Below, one piece after another: positions 1 to 9,084 of a DNA stretch of 64,000 bases. Source of the DNA: Methylohalomonas sp034521715 (lineage in GTDB: Bacteria; Pseudomonadota; Gammaproteobacteria; Methylohalomonadales; Methylohalomonadaceae); assembly GCA_034521715.1 (NCBI GenBank), contig JAXHLY010000004.1:1-64000 (forward strand). Direction: 5' to 3'. Position 1 is the stretch's first letter; every line of letters starts with the position of its first letter. The notes beneath the pieces were generated by a model. That model searched no databases. It saw only the letters and a program-made list of their open reading frames with translations, and was not told the DNA's origin. Position numbers and translations under genes: made by a program.

Positions 1-2
1 TC

Positions 3-89
3 AATGCCGAACTGAATCTGCGCCTGAAGGAAACACAGCTACAGGCCAATATTGCCAGATACAACCAGGCCGCCGTAAACTTGCCATGA
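3..89 (+). CDS. C-terminal end of a TolC-family outer-membrane efflux protein (partial)
   Basis: The open frame enters from the left edge and gives the last 28 residues of a protein, beginning NAELNLRLKETQLQANIARY and ending NLP. The heptad-like, Gln/Ala/Leu-rich helix with an ARYNQA stretch resembles the last periplasmic helix of TolC/CzcC outer-membrane factors. The position directly upstream of an RND adaptor and pump is the standard tripartite efflux order. Its stop overlaps the ATG of the adaptor (ATG at 86). The assignment rests on context plus a short helix, so it is moderate. Confidence 0.6.
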   Translation, partial: NAELNLRLKETQLQANIARYNQAAVNLP

Positions 90-1212
90 AAAAAGTCCGC
101 TCGTCGCCACCATTCTGCTCACCCAGTTTCAGATGCCGGTAACTAACTGCGGACGGGGAACATGTACCCATGTCGCCAGAACAGGTGACGCAACAGGATA
201 TCCGCACGGTACAGCCGGAGCCCGCCCTCAAATTTTCCAGCGAGAAACTACCTGCCGAAGTCGTTGTGCCGAATGCGCAGCAGCGCTGTATGAGTGTACC
301 CACAGTCCGGGCCAAGTCATGTTGCTCGCGACTGGTGAATCCGTTGATAAGGATTAACCGTCGCCCGCATTCAGAGCCCGGATTTGATTGCCTGGCAGAG
401 TGAACTCTGGCAGACACTGATGCGCCTGCATTTGGCCTTAAAGAGGATTCGGATTCGCGATGAGCAGCTCTACAAGGAAGGCATTATTGCCGAGCGCCGC
501 TACCTGGAATCACGCAGCGATAACCGGGAACTCGTCGCCGTCATATGGGGCGCAGCGCCGGCAGACGCTGCGGCTTGCCGGCATGACCGATGCCACCATA
601 GAAGAGCTGGAACGCAAACAGCAGCTGAGTGGCAGTGTTGAAATTCGGGCGCCGATCAAGGGCGTCATCATGGAACAGATGGCTGTCGCCGGCCAGCGGG
701 TCGAGGCGGCTACACCACTTAATCGTGTCGCCCAGCTTGATCCGTTATGGCTTGAAATCCATGTGCCACTTAATCGGGCCAGGGAAATCATGCTGGACGA
801 TGCAGTCAGGATAGCGGACAGTGACGCCAAAGGCCGCATTATAACGATTGGCAGCGAAGTACATCCCGCCGACCAGGGTATTCTGCTGCGCGCCGAGATG
901 GCGCAGGGTGCCGGCAGTTTACGGCCAGGCCAGTTTGTCCAGGCGATCGTGCTCTGTAACTGCGAGTCTGCGAACAGTTACGCTGCGCCTGCCCCGTTCC
1001 GCCATTGTCCGCATGGGCCAGCGAACGCTGGTTTTATCCAGGTTGACGACGGATTCGTCGCCGCGAAATCACGGTTGAACAGGAACCAGCGAATACACCA
1101 TCGTTACCGGTGATCTGGACGCGGATAGCGCCATTGCCACCAGCCGGCAGTGACGCTCAAGGCCGTATTAAGCGGTATCTGCGGGCGGCGCCTGAGCGGG
1201 ATGGCATGCTGA
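86..1212 (+). pseudogene. Periplasmic adaptor (membrane fusion) protein of a heavy-metal RND efflux system, several frameshifts
   Basis: Fragments in all three plus frames join into one CzcB/CusB-like adaptor. They are an MKK start with a hydrophobic segment in a shifted frame (86-120), LPAEVVVPNAQQR near 250, QVMLLATGESVDKD near 315-355, IQSPDLIAWQSELW and RDEQLYKEGIIAERRYLES at 370-520, then a long stretch at 560-960 with RLAGMTDATIEELE, ELRAPIKGV-type barrel sequence and QLDPLWLEIHVPL. The C-terminus continues in other frames (SAIVRMGQRTLV, VTLKAVLSGICG) to a stop at 1210-1212. The protein would link the inner-membrane pump to the TolC-like channel. At least five shifts are needed. I cannot tell decay from poor sequence here, but the next genes and many housekeeping genes also carry single-base indels. 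Confidence 0.75.
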
Positions 1213-4200
1213 ACAGACTGATCCAGTTTGCCCTGACACAGCGCCTGCTGATGCTGCTAGCAGTCCTGTTGCTGGCAGGCGGCGGCCTGGATGCCTTTCA
1301 CAACCTGCCCATCGACGCCTTTCCCGATGTGTCCACCACGCAGGTCAAGATCATCGTTAAGGCACCCGGGATGACGCCCGGGGAAGTGGAATCGCGAATT
1401 ACTGCGCGTATTGAAGTGGAGATGCTCGGCATACCCAATCAGACCATGCTGCGTTCCAAATCCAAGAATGCGCTTGCGGATATCACGGTCGATTTCGCCG
1501 AGGGCACCGACATTTACTGGGCCCGCCAGCAGGTATCCGAACGGCTCAGTGGCATCTGGAATGAATTACCGGCTGATATCATGGGCGGACTCGCGCCAAT
1601 GACGACGCCTCTGGGCGAGATGTTCATGTTTACCCTGGACGGCCCGCAATCATTGCAGGAGCGCCGGACGTTGCTTGACTGGGTGCTGCGCCCCGCACTG
1701 CGTACGGTTCCGGGTGTGGCCGATGTCAATGCCCTGGGCGGTACAGTGCGCACATTCGAAGTAGTACCTGACAAGTCCAGTCTCTATGCACAGGGGCTGA
1801 CGCTGCAGAAACTGGCCGAAACCCTCATGAACAATAATCGCAATGATGGTGCCGGCCGCCTTACCGACGGTGAGGAAGCGCTGCTGGTACGCAGCGAGGG
1901 CAGCATTACCAGTCTCGAGGATCTGCGCAATATCGTTGTCAAGTCCCATCCGGTAGAACCGGTACGCGCTGATGATGTCGCCGATATCCGTATCGGCTCG
2001 CTCACCCGTTACGGCGCGGTGACCCATGACGGTCAGGGTGAAATCGTGCAGGGACTGGTGCTCGGTCTGCGCGGTGCCAATGCCCGCAATGTCGTCGAGG
2101 GTGTCAAAAGCAAACTGGCCGAGCTGGAACCGGGTTTGCCGGAGGGACTGAAAACCCGCGTCTTTTACGATCGCGGTGATTTGGTCGAAAATGCAGTCGA
2201 GACCGTCAGCAATGCCCTCCAGGAAGCCATTATCCTGGTACTGATCCTGCTGGTATTGTTCCTTGCTAATCTGCGTGCCGCCCTGACAGTCGCCCTGGTA
2301 CTGCCACTGGCGGCACTGGCCACCTTCATCCTCATGCGCCAGTTCGACATGTCGGCAAACCTTATGAGTCTTGGCGGGCTGGCTATTGCCATCGGCATGA
2401 TCGTCGATGCCGCGGTGGTGGTAGTTGAAAATGTCGTTTCTCATTTAGCCCGGCAGGATAGCGCCGGGAGAAACTACCGCGCCTGCATCTCATTTACCGG
2501 TCGGTCAGTGAAGTCGCGGTGCCGATGGCATCGGGGATCCTGATCATCATTATTGTCTTTCTGCCTTTACTGACCCTGCAGGGTCTGGAAGGCAAACTGT
2601 TCACACCGGTCGCCATTACAATAGTGTTCGCCCTGGCTTCTTCACTGATACTGTCACTGACTGTAATCCCGGTACTGGCCTCGTTCCTGTTGACTAAAGT
2701 CAGTCACAGGGAACCATTACTGGTGCGACTGCTGGAACGTGCCTATATTCCGATACTGCAGTGGTGTCTCAGGCATGGTTACAGTATCGCCGTAATCGCC
2801 TTGCTGTTACTGCTTGCTGCAGGCTTCGGCTATTTTAAGCTCGGCAAGTCCTTCATGCCGACCATGGATGAAGGCAGCCTGATCGTGCAGCTGGAAAAAC
2901 TGCCATCGATCAGTCTCGAAGAATCAATCGCTATCGATACCCGCGTGCAGAAGGCATTGCTCGATAAAATACCGGAAATTGAACGCATTGTCGCACGCAC
3001 GGGATCCGACGAGATCGGCCTTGATCCCATGGGACTCAACGAGACCGATACTTTCCTGGTGCTCAAACCCCGTGGGGAATGGCGCATGCCCGACAAGGCG
3101 GGTCTTATTGATGCCATCCGTGAAGTCCTCGATCGCTTTTCGGGTTTTTCTTACGCGTTTACCCAGCCCATCCAGATGCGGGTCTCGGAGATGCTGACCG
3201 GTGTACGCGGCGACCTGGCCATCAAGATTTTCGGCAATGACGTCGACGCCATGAACCGGACGGCACAAGCCATCGTCAAGGTCGTCAGTCATATACCGGG
3301 CGCCGAGGATGTCTATACCCCCAAGAACGAGGGAGTGCAGTATCTGCAGGTGGATATTGATTCGCTGGCCATTGGCCGGGTCGGTATATCCATCGAGGAG
3401 ATCGAGAATGTCTTGCGTACCTATATCGAAGGCCGCGAGGTCGGCACCATCTATCGAGGGTGCCAGGCGCACGGCGCTGATTATCCGGGGTGATACGGAC
3501 CTGCGGGCCTCGCCGCCTGAATTCGCCAATCTCATGATCACGCTGCCCGATGGCCGCAATGTGCCGTTAAGCACCCTGGCTACACTCAAACGAATTGACG
3601 GGCCGGTGGCTGTAAACCGTGAAATGGGCACGCGGATGGCAGTCGTGATCGCCAACGTCACGGACCGCGACCTGGTCAGCTTTGTCGAGGATGCAAAAAG
3701 CCGGGGTTGCACAACAGGTACAGCTGCCGACCGGCGCCTATCTGGCCTGGGGCGGCCAGTTCGAGAACCAGCAGCGTGCCGCCAGGCGACTGGGCATGGT
3801 TGTACCCATTGCCCTGGGACTGATTTTCCTGTTGCTGTTTTCGACCTTCCGCTCAGTACCTCAGGCATTACTGATCCTGACCAACATTCCGTTTGCCATG
3901 GTCGGCGGTGTGTTCGGTCTCTGGCTGACGGGCGAATACCTGTCGGTACCGGCATCGGTCGGTTTTATCGCGCTGCTCGGCATTGCCGTGCTGAATGGCG
4001 TGGTTATGGTGACTTATTTCAATCAGTTGCGCAGTCTCGGCATGGATATGGACAAGGTCATCATTGAAGGTGCCAAACGACGGCTGCGACCTGTCATGAT
4101 GACCGCATCCATCGCTGCTTTTGGTCTGGTTCCACTGTTATTCGCGACCGGACCGGGATCGGAGATTCAGCGGCCACTGGCGATCGTCGTGATCAGCGGA

Positions 4201-4278
4201 CTGGTCACATCCACGGCGCTGACACTCATCCTGTTGCCGATGCTGTTTCGGCGTTTTGGTGGCACTGTCACGGGATAA
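1206..4278 (+). pseudogene. Heavy-metal efflux RND transporter (CzcA/CusA type, HME family), three frameshifts
   Basis: This is the inner-membrane proton-driven pump that expels divalent or monovalent metal ions. It starts MLNRLIQFALTQRLLMLLAV at 1206, overlapping the adaptor's end. Family marks are PIDAFPDVSTTQVKI, the TM4 stretch IGMIVDAAVVVVENV, GKSFMPTMDEGSL and IALLGIAVLNGVVMVTYF. The frame breaks three times. Near 2466 a GGG run should be GGGG (SAGEKLPRLHLIYRS). At 3455 there is one extra C (TIYEGARRTALIIRG). At the A-run 3695-3699 there is an indel (EDAKKAGVAQQVQL or similar). Once corrected the protein is full-length, about 1020 residues. Substrate cannot be decided between the zinc/cobalt/cadmium and copper/silver groups. 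Confidence 0.85.
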
Positions 4279-4286
4279 CCTTGGAG

Positions 4287-4602
4287 ATGGAAAAAGTCCT
4301 GCTGAACATCATTGCACTACCAACCATTGAGGAAGATCTGATTGACTGGCTGCTCGCAAGAGACGGGATCACCGGCTTCAGCAGTAATGCATGCCTACGG
4401 CCACGGCAGCCGGCATACGCAACTGAATATGAGTGAACGGGTTACCGGCCGGCAGGAGCAGATATTAATACGGATACAGACAACGCGAAGTACAGCCGAT
4501 GCAATGATCAATGATCTGAAACATGATTTTGCCGGCACGGACATTCATTACTGGATAGTGCCGATCCTTGCTGCCGGTCATCTCGGTGATGAACAGCTTT
4601 AA
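4287..4602 (+). CDS. DUF3240 family protein, one frameshift
   Basis: A small cytoplasmic protein of about 104 residues often encoded at the end of heavy-metal RND efflux operons; its function is not established. The start MEKVLLNIIALPTIEEDLID at 4287 follows the pump stop by 8 bases with a GGAG just upstream. The frame reads to GITGFSS and then must shift by one base near 4380 to continue as AVMHAYGHGSRHTQLNMSE and DFAGTDIHYWIVPILAAGHL, the typical DUF3240 end. Its stop overlaps the stop of the convergent pirin gene. The family call is from recognised sequence pattern and location. Confidence 0.65.
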
Positions 4603-5440
4603 CTCGCCGCATCAACCGCCAACCGGCCGCTCTGATAATCATCAATCGCCTGGCGCAGTTCAGTTTCCGTATTCAGTACAAACGGTCCGGCACGCACGAT
4701 GGGCTCACCGATTGGCCTGGCTGCGAGTAACAGGACACCACTGCCCTGTTCGCCGGCGGCCAATTCCCAGGTATCAGCTGCATCGACTACCAGTAACGCA
4801 CCATGCGGATAACGTGCGCCGGGGGCAACAAGTTCTCCCTGGTAGATATAAATCAGCAGGACCGAGTCCGGCGATACCGGCCAGCTGAACGTACTGTCCG
4901 GAGGTATCCTGCTGTCCAGCAGGATGAGATCAATATCCGGACGCTCGAGCGGACCCCGCCTGCCGTCATGCGTGTGGCCGGCAATCACACGCACGCGACC
5001 GCCGTGTTCTGTGTGCTGCTCGGGGATCATGTCCGCCGGCAGATCGCGATGCGCCGGTTCGGCAAACTTGTCCGCGGCGGCAGATTGACCCAGATCTGGA
5101 AACCCCATAACAGGCCTTCACTTTGCTCCGGAATCTCCGAGTGAATAATACCGCGGCCGGCCCGCATCCATTGCACACCGCCACTGCCGACCAGCCCTTC
5201 ATTGCCCATGCTGTCCTTGTGGCGGATCGTTCCCTGCAGCATATAGGTAATCGTTTCAAAACCGCGGTGCGGGTGATCGGGAAAACCGGCGATATAGTCG
5301 TCAGGATTGTCGGAATACAGTTCATCCAGCAGCAGAAACGGATCGATCTCGCGCACCATGTGCGTACCGATCGCGCGCCGGATTGCCACTCCGGCGCCAT
5401 CCTGGGTAGGAATGCCGCGAAATACCTGTTGAATATTCAT
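4599..5440 (-). CDS. Pirin family protein (cupin), one frameshift
   Basis: Pirins are bicupin, metal-binding cytoplasmic proteins; some have quercetinase activity and others act as regulators. The N-terminal cupin shows DPFLLLDELYSDNPDDYIAGFPDHPHRGFETITYML, with the HPHRG metal-site motif, then GRGIIHSE and GFQIWVNLP. The frame then shifts near 5078 (one missing G) and continues as AADKFAEPAHRDLPADMIPE through the C-terminal cupin to LRQAIDDYQSGRL. The corrected length is about 280 residues, normal for the family. The start MNIQQVFRG at 5440 has AAGG six bases upstream; an in-frame ATG at 5455 is less well placed. It may be coupled to the short reading frame just upstream. Confidence 0.8.
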
Positions 5441-5447
5441 TCGCGCC

Positions 5448-5612
5448 TTAATCATTCTGGTAGGTTATGTGCCATACATGGCTGCCGATCGATTCTCTGC
5501 CCCGGCCCCATGGGCCGATGGGCTGCATGCCCGGATCCATGAGTTTATCAGTACCGGTAAAGCCGTCGGCAAATGTCTGCCACTGGCCGGCCGGCGTACC
5601 ATCACCTGACAT
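5448..5612 (-). other. Short unassigned reading frame, possible C-terminal remnant of a protein
   Basis: A 54-codon frame upstream of pirin reads MSGDGTPAGQWQTFADGFTG and ends SIGSHVWHITYQND. The frame is open further upstream, to about 5710, without another ATG and overlaps the 5' end of the divergent gene at 5698. The composition looks protein-like (Trp, Gly, Asp-rich), and the stop lies 7 bases before the pirin ATG. It could be a small translated leader, the end of a broken gene, or chance. I do not recognise a family. Confidence 0.25.
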
Positions 5613-5697
5613 GGGAACGAATACGGTTACAGGTTCGTCTACCTGACAGGCACCGGGTTCCGGCCCGCCACGAGGCTTTACAATACGGGAATTTACA

Positions 5698-6489
5698 ATG
5701 ATAAATCCTTTTTATTTATATGGTTATGGAATATTTGTAATATCAATTCTGGCTCTTGTCACGGCCCCTGTGCAGGCGGAACAGACCGCCATTGACGTCC
5801 GCGTGATCAGCCGCGGCGCCAAATTCATCGGCACCAGCATGGGTGGCGTGCAGATCACCCTGCATGATGCACGCACCGGCGAACTGCTGGTCCAGGGCAA
5901 GACCCGGGGCGGCACCGGCGATACGCAGCGCATCATGCGCGAATCCCATGGGCGCAACGGTGTACTGGCAACGGAATCCGCGGCGGTATTCAGTACCCGC
6001 CTGGATCTCGATGAGCCGCGCCTGATTGAAGTCAGGGCGTATGGCCCGCTGGCACAGGTGCAGTCAGCCAATACAGTGACCGCGACGCAGTGGGTCATAC
6101 CCGGCAAGGATCTCACCGGCGGTAACGGCTGGCTGCTGGAAATGCCCGGTTTTGTGGTCGACATTCTCGATCCGCCGGCCCACAAAGGCGTGACGGGACT
6201 GCCCCGCAAGATCCCGGTCAGCGCGAATATCACCAAAATGTGCGGCTGTCCCCTGGTGCCAGGCGGGTTATGGGATGCCGATCAGTATGAAATCAGCGCC
6301 CTCGTCAGACACAATGGCGAGTTCCTGTCCGAGCTGCCGCTCGAATATGCTGGCGAAACCAGCCGGTTCGCTGGCACACTGACCGCCGAACAGCCCGGCA
6401 GTTACGAAATCACGGTTTACGCGTTCGATCCCGAAACCGGCAATACCGGGCTTGATATCACCACCGCGTCGAACGTCAGTGCGGAATGA
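5698..6489 (+). CDS. Secreted/periplasmic protein of unknown function with a CGCP motif
   Basis: A 263-residue protein with an N-terminal hydrophobic segment (YGIFVISILALVTAPVQA) and a likely signal peptidase site after VQA (residue 27). The mature part is beta-rich: GVQITLHDARTGELLVQGKT near residues 50-70, then FVVDILDPPAHKGVTGLPRKIPVSANITKMCGCP, and a C-terminal stretch GSYEITVYAFDPETGNTG that resembles an Ig-like or carboxypeptidase-regulatory fold. The only cysteines form M-C-G-C-P near residue 182, which could bind a metal or a cofactor; that is inference. I do not recognise a named family. It is followed after 18 bases by a class V aminotransferase gene on the same strand. Confidence 0.7.
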   Translation: MINPFYLYGYGIFVISILALVTAPVQAEQTAIDVRVISRGAKFIGTSMGGVQITLHDARTGELLVQGKTRGGTGDTQRIMRESHGRNGVLATESAAVFSTRLDLDEPRLIEVRAYGPLAQVQSANTVTATQWVIPGKDLTGGNGWLLEMPGFVVDILDPPAHKGVTGLPRKIPVSANITKMCGCPLVPGGLWDADQYEISALVRHNGEFLSELPLEYAGETSRFAGTLTAEQPGSYEITVYAFDPETGNTGLDITTASNVSAE

Positions 6490-6507
6490 ATAACAACAGA
6501 CGCCCTG

Positions 6508-7644
6508 ATGACGCCCGAACAACTGGCCGCGGAGTTTCCGCTCGAACCTGATCTCGTCTACCTGAACCATGCCGCCGTCGCGCCCTGGCCGCGACGTACT
6601 GCCGAGGCCATCAAGGCGTTTGCCGAGGAAAACTGCCGTCGCGGTGCCAGTGGTTACCGCCAGTGGACCACGATCGAGGCCGATCTCAGGGCGCAGCTGC
6701 GTGACTTGCTTAACGCCCCCTCGGCAGATGACATCGCGCTGGTCAAGAATACCTCCGAGGCGCTGTCCATGGTGGCCGGCGGTCTCGACTGGCAGTTCGG
6801 TGACAATGTCGTCAGCAGTAACGAGGAGTTCCCCTCCAACCGCATCGCCTGGGAGGCACAGAAACGCTACGGTGTCGAGTTCCGGGAAGTTGACCTGCAT
6901 CAGGACGACGATCCCGAGGCTGCACTCATGTCGGCCTGCGACGCACGCACCCGGGTATTGACCATCAGTTCTGTGCAATACGGAACCGGCCTGAAACTGG
7001 ATCTGGCCCGGCTTGGCCGCTTCTGCCGCGATCATGACATTCTTTACTGTGTCGATGCCATCCAGAGCCTCGGGGCGGAAGCGATCGACGTGCAGGCAAT
7101 ACAGGCCGATTTCGCCATGGCCGATGCGCATAAGTGGCTGCTGGGACCGGAGGGTATTGCCGTATTCTACTGCTCCGCTGACAGGCGTTACGAACTGAAA
7201 CTGCATGAATACGGCTGGCACATGGTGCAGCATATGGGAGATTACAGCCGCCGCGAATGGCGGCCGGCGGCCAGCGCCCGGCGCTTCGAGTGCGGCAGCC
7301 CGAACATGCTGGGCATTTACGCCTTCAGCGCCAGCCTGTCACTGCTGCAGGAAATCGGCATGCAGAGCGTTCAGCAACAGGTTCTGGATATTGCCGGCTA
7401 CACTATGGATATGCTGCAGGACATTGCCGGCCTGCAACTCGTCACGCCACGCGGGGATAGCCGGCGCGTTGGCATCGTAACGTTTCATATCAACGGCCGG
7501 GATCACGTAGCACTGCATCAGCAATTGATGAAGGCAGGGGTTATCTGCGCACCGCGCGGCGGCGGCATACGCTTTTCACCGCATTTTTATACGGCACGTA
7601 ACAGGATTGACAAGGCAGTGGCCACCCTGCAAAACCTGCTGTAA
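6508..7644 (+). CDS. Aminotransferase class V family PLP enzyme, probably not a cysteine desulfurase
   Basis: A 378-residue fold-type I PLP enzyme. The Schiff-base lysine is K209 in ADAHKWLLGPEG. The cofactor-holding Asp and Gln are in CVDAIQSLG (D183, Q186), and NTSEALSMVAGGL (81-93) supplies the phosphate loop. The C-terminus reads RGGGIRFSPHFYTARNRIDKA. That matches the isopenicillin-N-epimerase/kynureninase-like branch rather than SufS or IscS, which have a catalytic Cys in an RxGHHC-type loop; no such loop is present. The substrate is unknown. A short gap separates it from the secreted protein upstream, and a DUF3096 gene follows. Confidence 0.85.
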   Translation: MTPEQLAAEFPLEPDLVYLNHAAVAPWPRRTAEAIKAFAEENCRRGASGYRQWTTIEADLRAQLRDLLNAPSADDIALVKNTSEALSMVAGGLDWQFGDNVVSSNEEFPSNRIAWEAQKRYGVEFREVDLHQDDDPEAALMSACDARTRVLTISSVQYGTGLKLDLARLGRFCRDHDILYCVDAIQSLGAEAIDVQAIQADFAMADAHKWLLGPEGIAVFYCSADRRYELKLHEYGWHMVQHMGDYSRREWRPAASARRFECGSPNMLGIYAFSASLSLLQEIGMQSVQQQVLDIAGYTMDMLQDIAGLQLVTPRGDSRRVGIVTFHINGRDHVALHQQLMKAGVICAPRGGGIRFSPHFYTARNRIDKAVATLQNLL

Positions 7645-7682
7645 GCTCACAGACATACAGTCAGTCAACCAGGAGCACGAAC

Positions 7683-7820
7683 ATGACAATAGATCTCGAA
7701 CTGGTACCGATCATCTCGTTGATAGCCGGCATTCTGATACTGATACAGCCCAGGCTACTGAACTATATCGTGGCCGCCTATCTGATATTCGTGGGCGTCA
7801 TCGGCATACTGAATCTTTAG
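7683..7820 (+). CDS. DUF3096 family small membrane protein
   Basis: A 45-residue protein, MTIDLELVPIISLIAGILIL followed by IQPRLLNYIVAAYLIFVGVIGILNL. It is nearly all hydrophobic, with two membrane segments around a QPRLLNYIVA turn, the pattern of DUF3096. An AGGAG ribosome-binding site lies 8 bases upstream of the ATG. The function is unknown. It ends 14 bases before the convergent tatD stop. Confidence 0.75.
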   Translation: MTIDLELVPIISLIAGILILIQPRLLNYIVAAYLIFVGVIGILNL

Positions 7821-7834
7821 ACGCGAAAAACCTA

Positions 7835-8619
7835 TTATACATCGGTAACAAGTGTCGCGTCCCTGAACAGCCGGAAAAATTGGCCGTAGTCGCGCCGGGC
7901 AAGTTCCTCATAGGTTTCATTTCGCAATTCAGCCAGGAATTCGGCCGTATGGCGTACATAGGCCGGCTGATTGGGCTTGCCGCGGTAAGGCATCGGCGCC
8001 AGATAGGGTGCATCGGTTTCCACCAGTAACCGCTCCAGTGGAATCCCGCGCGCTGTTGCCTGTACTTCCCCGGCATTCCTGAAAGTCACGATGCCGGAAT
8101 AGGAAATATAAAAGCCCATCGCCATGGCGGCCTCGGCGGTTGCCAGGTCGTCGACAAAGCAGTGCATGACACCGCCGACCGTCTTCGGCCCGCTCTTCCT
8201 GCAATAGCCGTATCGTGTCTTCCCTGGGCATCCCGACTGTGAATGATCAGCGGCTTGACCGGCCAGTTTTGCCGCCCGGATATGGTGCTGGAAACGGTCA
8301 CGTTGCCATTCCAGGTCGCCCTCGCTGCGAAAATAATCCAGGCCGGTTTCCCCAACGGCCACCACTGCCGGATCTGGCAGCCAGTTCTGCAATCTGTTCC
8401 GCCGAGGGTTCTGCACTGACCGCGTGATTGGGATGCACGCCGACTGACGCAAACACCTCCGGGTAACGCTCGTGCCAGCTCCAGTACGCCGGGCAGGCTT
8501 TCCAGATCCACCGCGACACAGAGAAAATGACCGACATCATTGTCACGGGCTTCCGCCAGGACGGCATCGGCCTCGGCATTATCCATCAGCGGAATATGGC
8601 AGTGGGAGTCAACGAGCAT
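7835..8619 (-). pseudogene. tatD: TatD family metal-dependent deoxyribonuclease, about five single-base insertions
   Basis: TatD enzymes are TIM-barrel, two-metal nucleases acting on DNA ends or damaged DNA. The start MLVDSHCHIPLMD carries the metal motif HxH, and GETGLDYF, LIIHSRDA, VGGVMHCF and LLVETDAPYLAP are all recognisable. They lie in different frames. Intact sequence is restored by removing single bases near 8465 (TT run), 8375, 8258, 8227 (CCC run) and 8180 (GG). Five insertions in about 300 bases is denser than elsewhere, so either this stretch was read badly or the gene is broken. Its position after pilZ is the usual gammaproteobacterial order. Confidence 0.8.
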
Positions 8620-8623
8620 GCAA

Positions 8624-8728
8624 GTGAATCGTTAATCGTGAAAAGTGAATCGTAATAAGCAAATTAACACCCGAATCGCGGTCTGATTCGATAAGACCAC
8701 GATTCACAGTTCACGTTTCACCATTCAC
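8624..8728. repeat. Inverted pair of GTGAATC heptamer arrays around a small palindrome
   Basis: Left arm 8624-8658 reads in 7-base units GTGAATC, GTTAATC, GTGAAAA, GTGAATC, GTAATAA. Right arm 8701-8728 reads GATTCAC, AGTTCAC, GTTTCAC, CATTCAC, the inverted version. Between them CGAATC and GATTCG flank a 7-base loop. The right arm overlaps the end of pilZ, and the TGA inside the repeat unit is that gene's stop codon. Confidence 0.8.
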
Positions 8729-9084
8729 ATTGTGTGTGTGGCGCGGTCGGACTTCAGCGCCCCGGCGAGCTGGTTTTCTATCTTGTGCTTGGTGGCACCC
8801 TTGTCGAGTTCGCTGAACTGCACGCCGATACCGGCGGTTTTGTTGCCCTGGGAGCCGCGCGGTGTTATCCAGACCACCTTGCCGGCTACCGGCAGTTTTT
8901 CCTTGCTGTCCATCAGCGTCAGCAGCATGAAAACCTCGTCGCCGAGCTTGTAGCTCTTGCTGGTGGGGATAAACAGGCCGCCATTCTTGATAAACGGCAT
9001 ATACGCAGCATACAGCGCGCTCTTGTCACGTATCGTCAGTGACAGAATGCCCTGCCTCGGGTCACGTCCACCGGGTACGCTCAT
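8725..9084 (-). CDS. pilZ: PilZ domain protein, type IV pilus assembly PilZ-like
   Basis: A 119-residue single PilZ domain, MSVPGGRDPRQGILSLTIRD. The stretch FIPTSKSYKLGDEVFMLLTL followed by KVVWITPRGSQGNKTAGIGVQF is the classic PilZ beta-barrel. The N-terminal RxxxR/DxSxxG cyclic-di-GMP motifs are not evident, as in the type IV pilus PilZ orthologue that works by protein contact. The location between holB and tatD is that of P. aeruginosa pilZ. The ATG overlaps the holB stop (ATGA), so the two are likely translationally coupled. The last codons are made of a heptamer repeat. Confidence 0.85.
   Translation of the reverse strand: MSVPGGRDPRQGILSLTIRDKSALYAAYMPFIKNGGLFIPTSKSYKLGDEVFMLLTLMDSKEKLPVAGKVVWITPRGSQGNKTAGIGVQFSELDKGATKHKIENQLAGALKSDRATHTM

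Noticed and set aside
1650..2444. A 264-codon open frame on the minus strand inside the RND pump gene
   Set aside because: It is the shadow of the plus-strand coding frame; its composition (His/Gln-rich, no motif) is typical of an antisense shadow and the plus frame is clearly RND.
1..4602. A genomic island or recent transfer carrying metal resistance
   Set aside because: No integrase, tRNA, flanking repeats or obvious composition change is visible; the frameshifts are better explained by read quality.
6508..7644. A cysteine desulfurase (IscS/SufS) role for the class V aminotransferase
   Set aside because: The loop that should carry the catalytic cysteine reads RGGGIRFSPHFY, as in the epimerase/kynureninase-like branch, and no sulfur-transfer partner gene is nearby.
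8624..8728. A CRISPR array
   Set aside because: The units are 7 bases with no spacers, and no cas gene is in the window.
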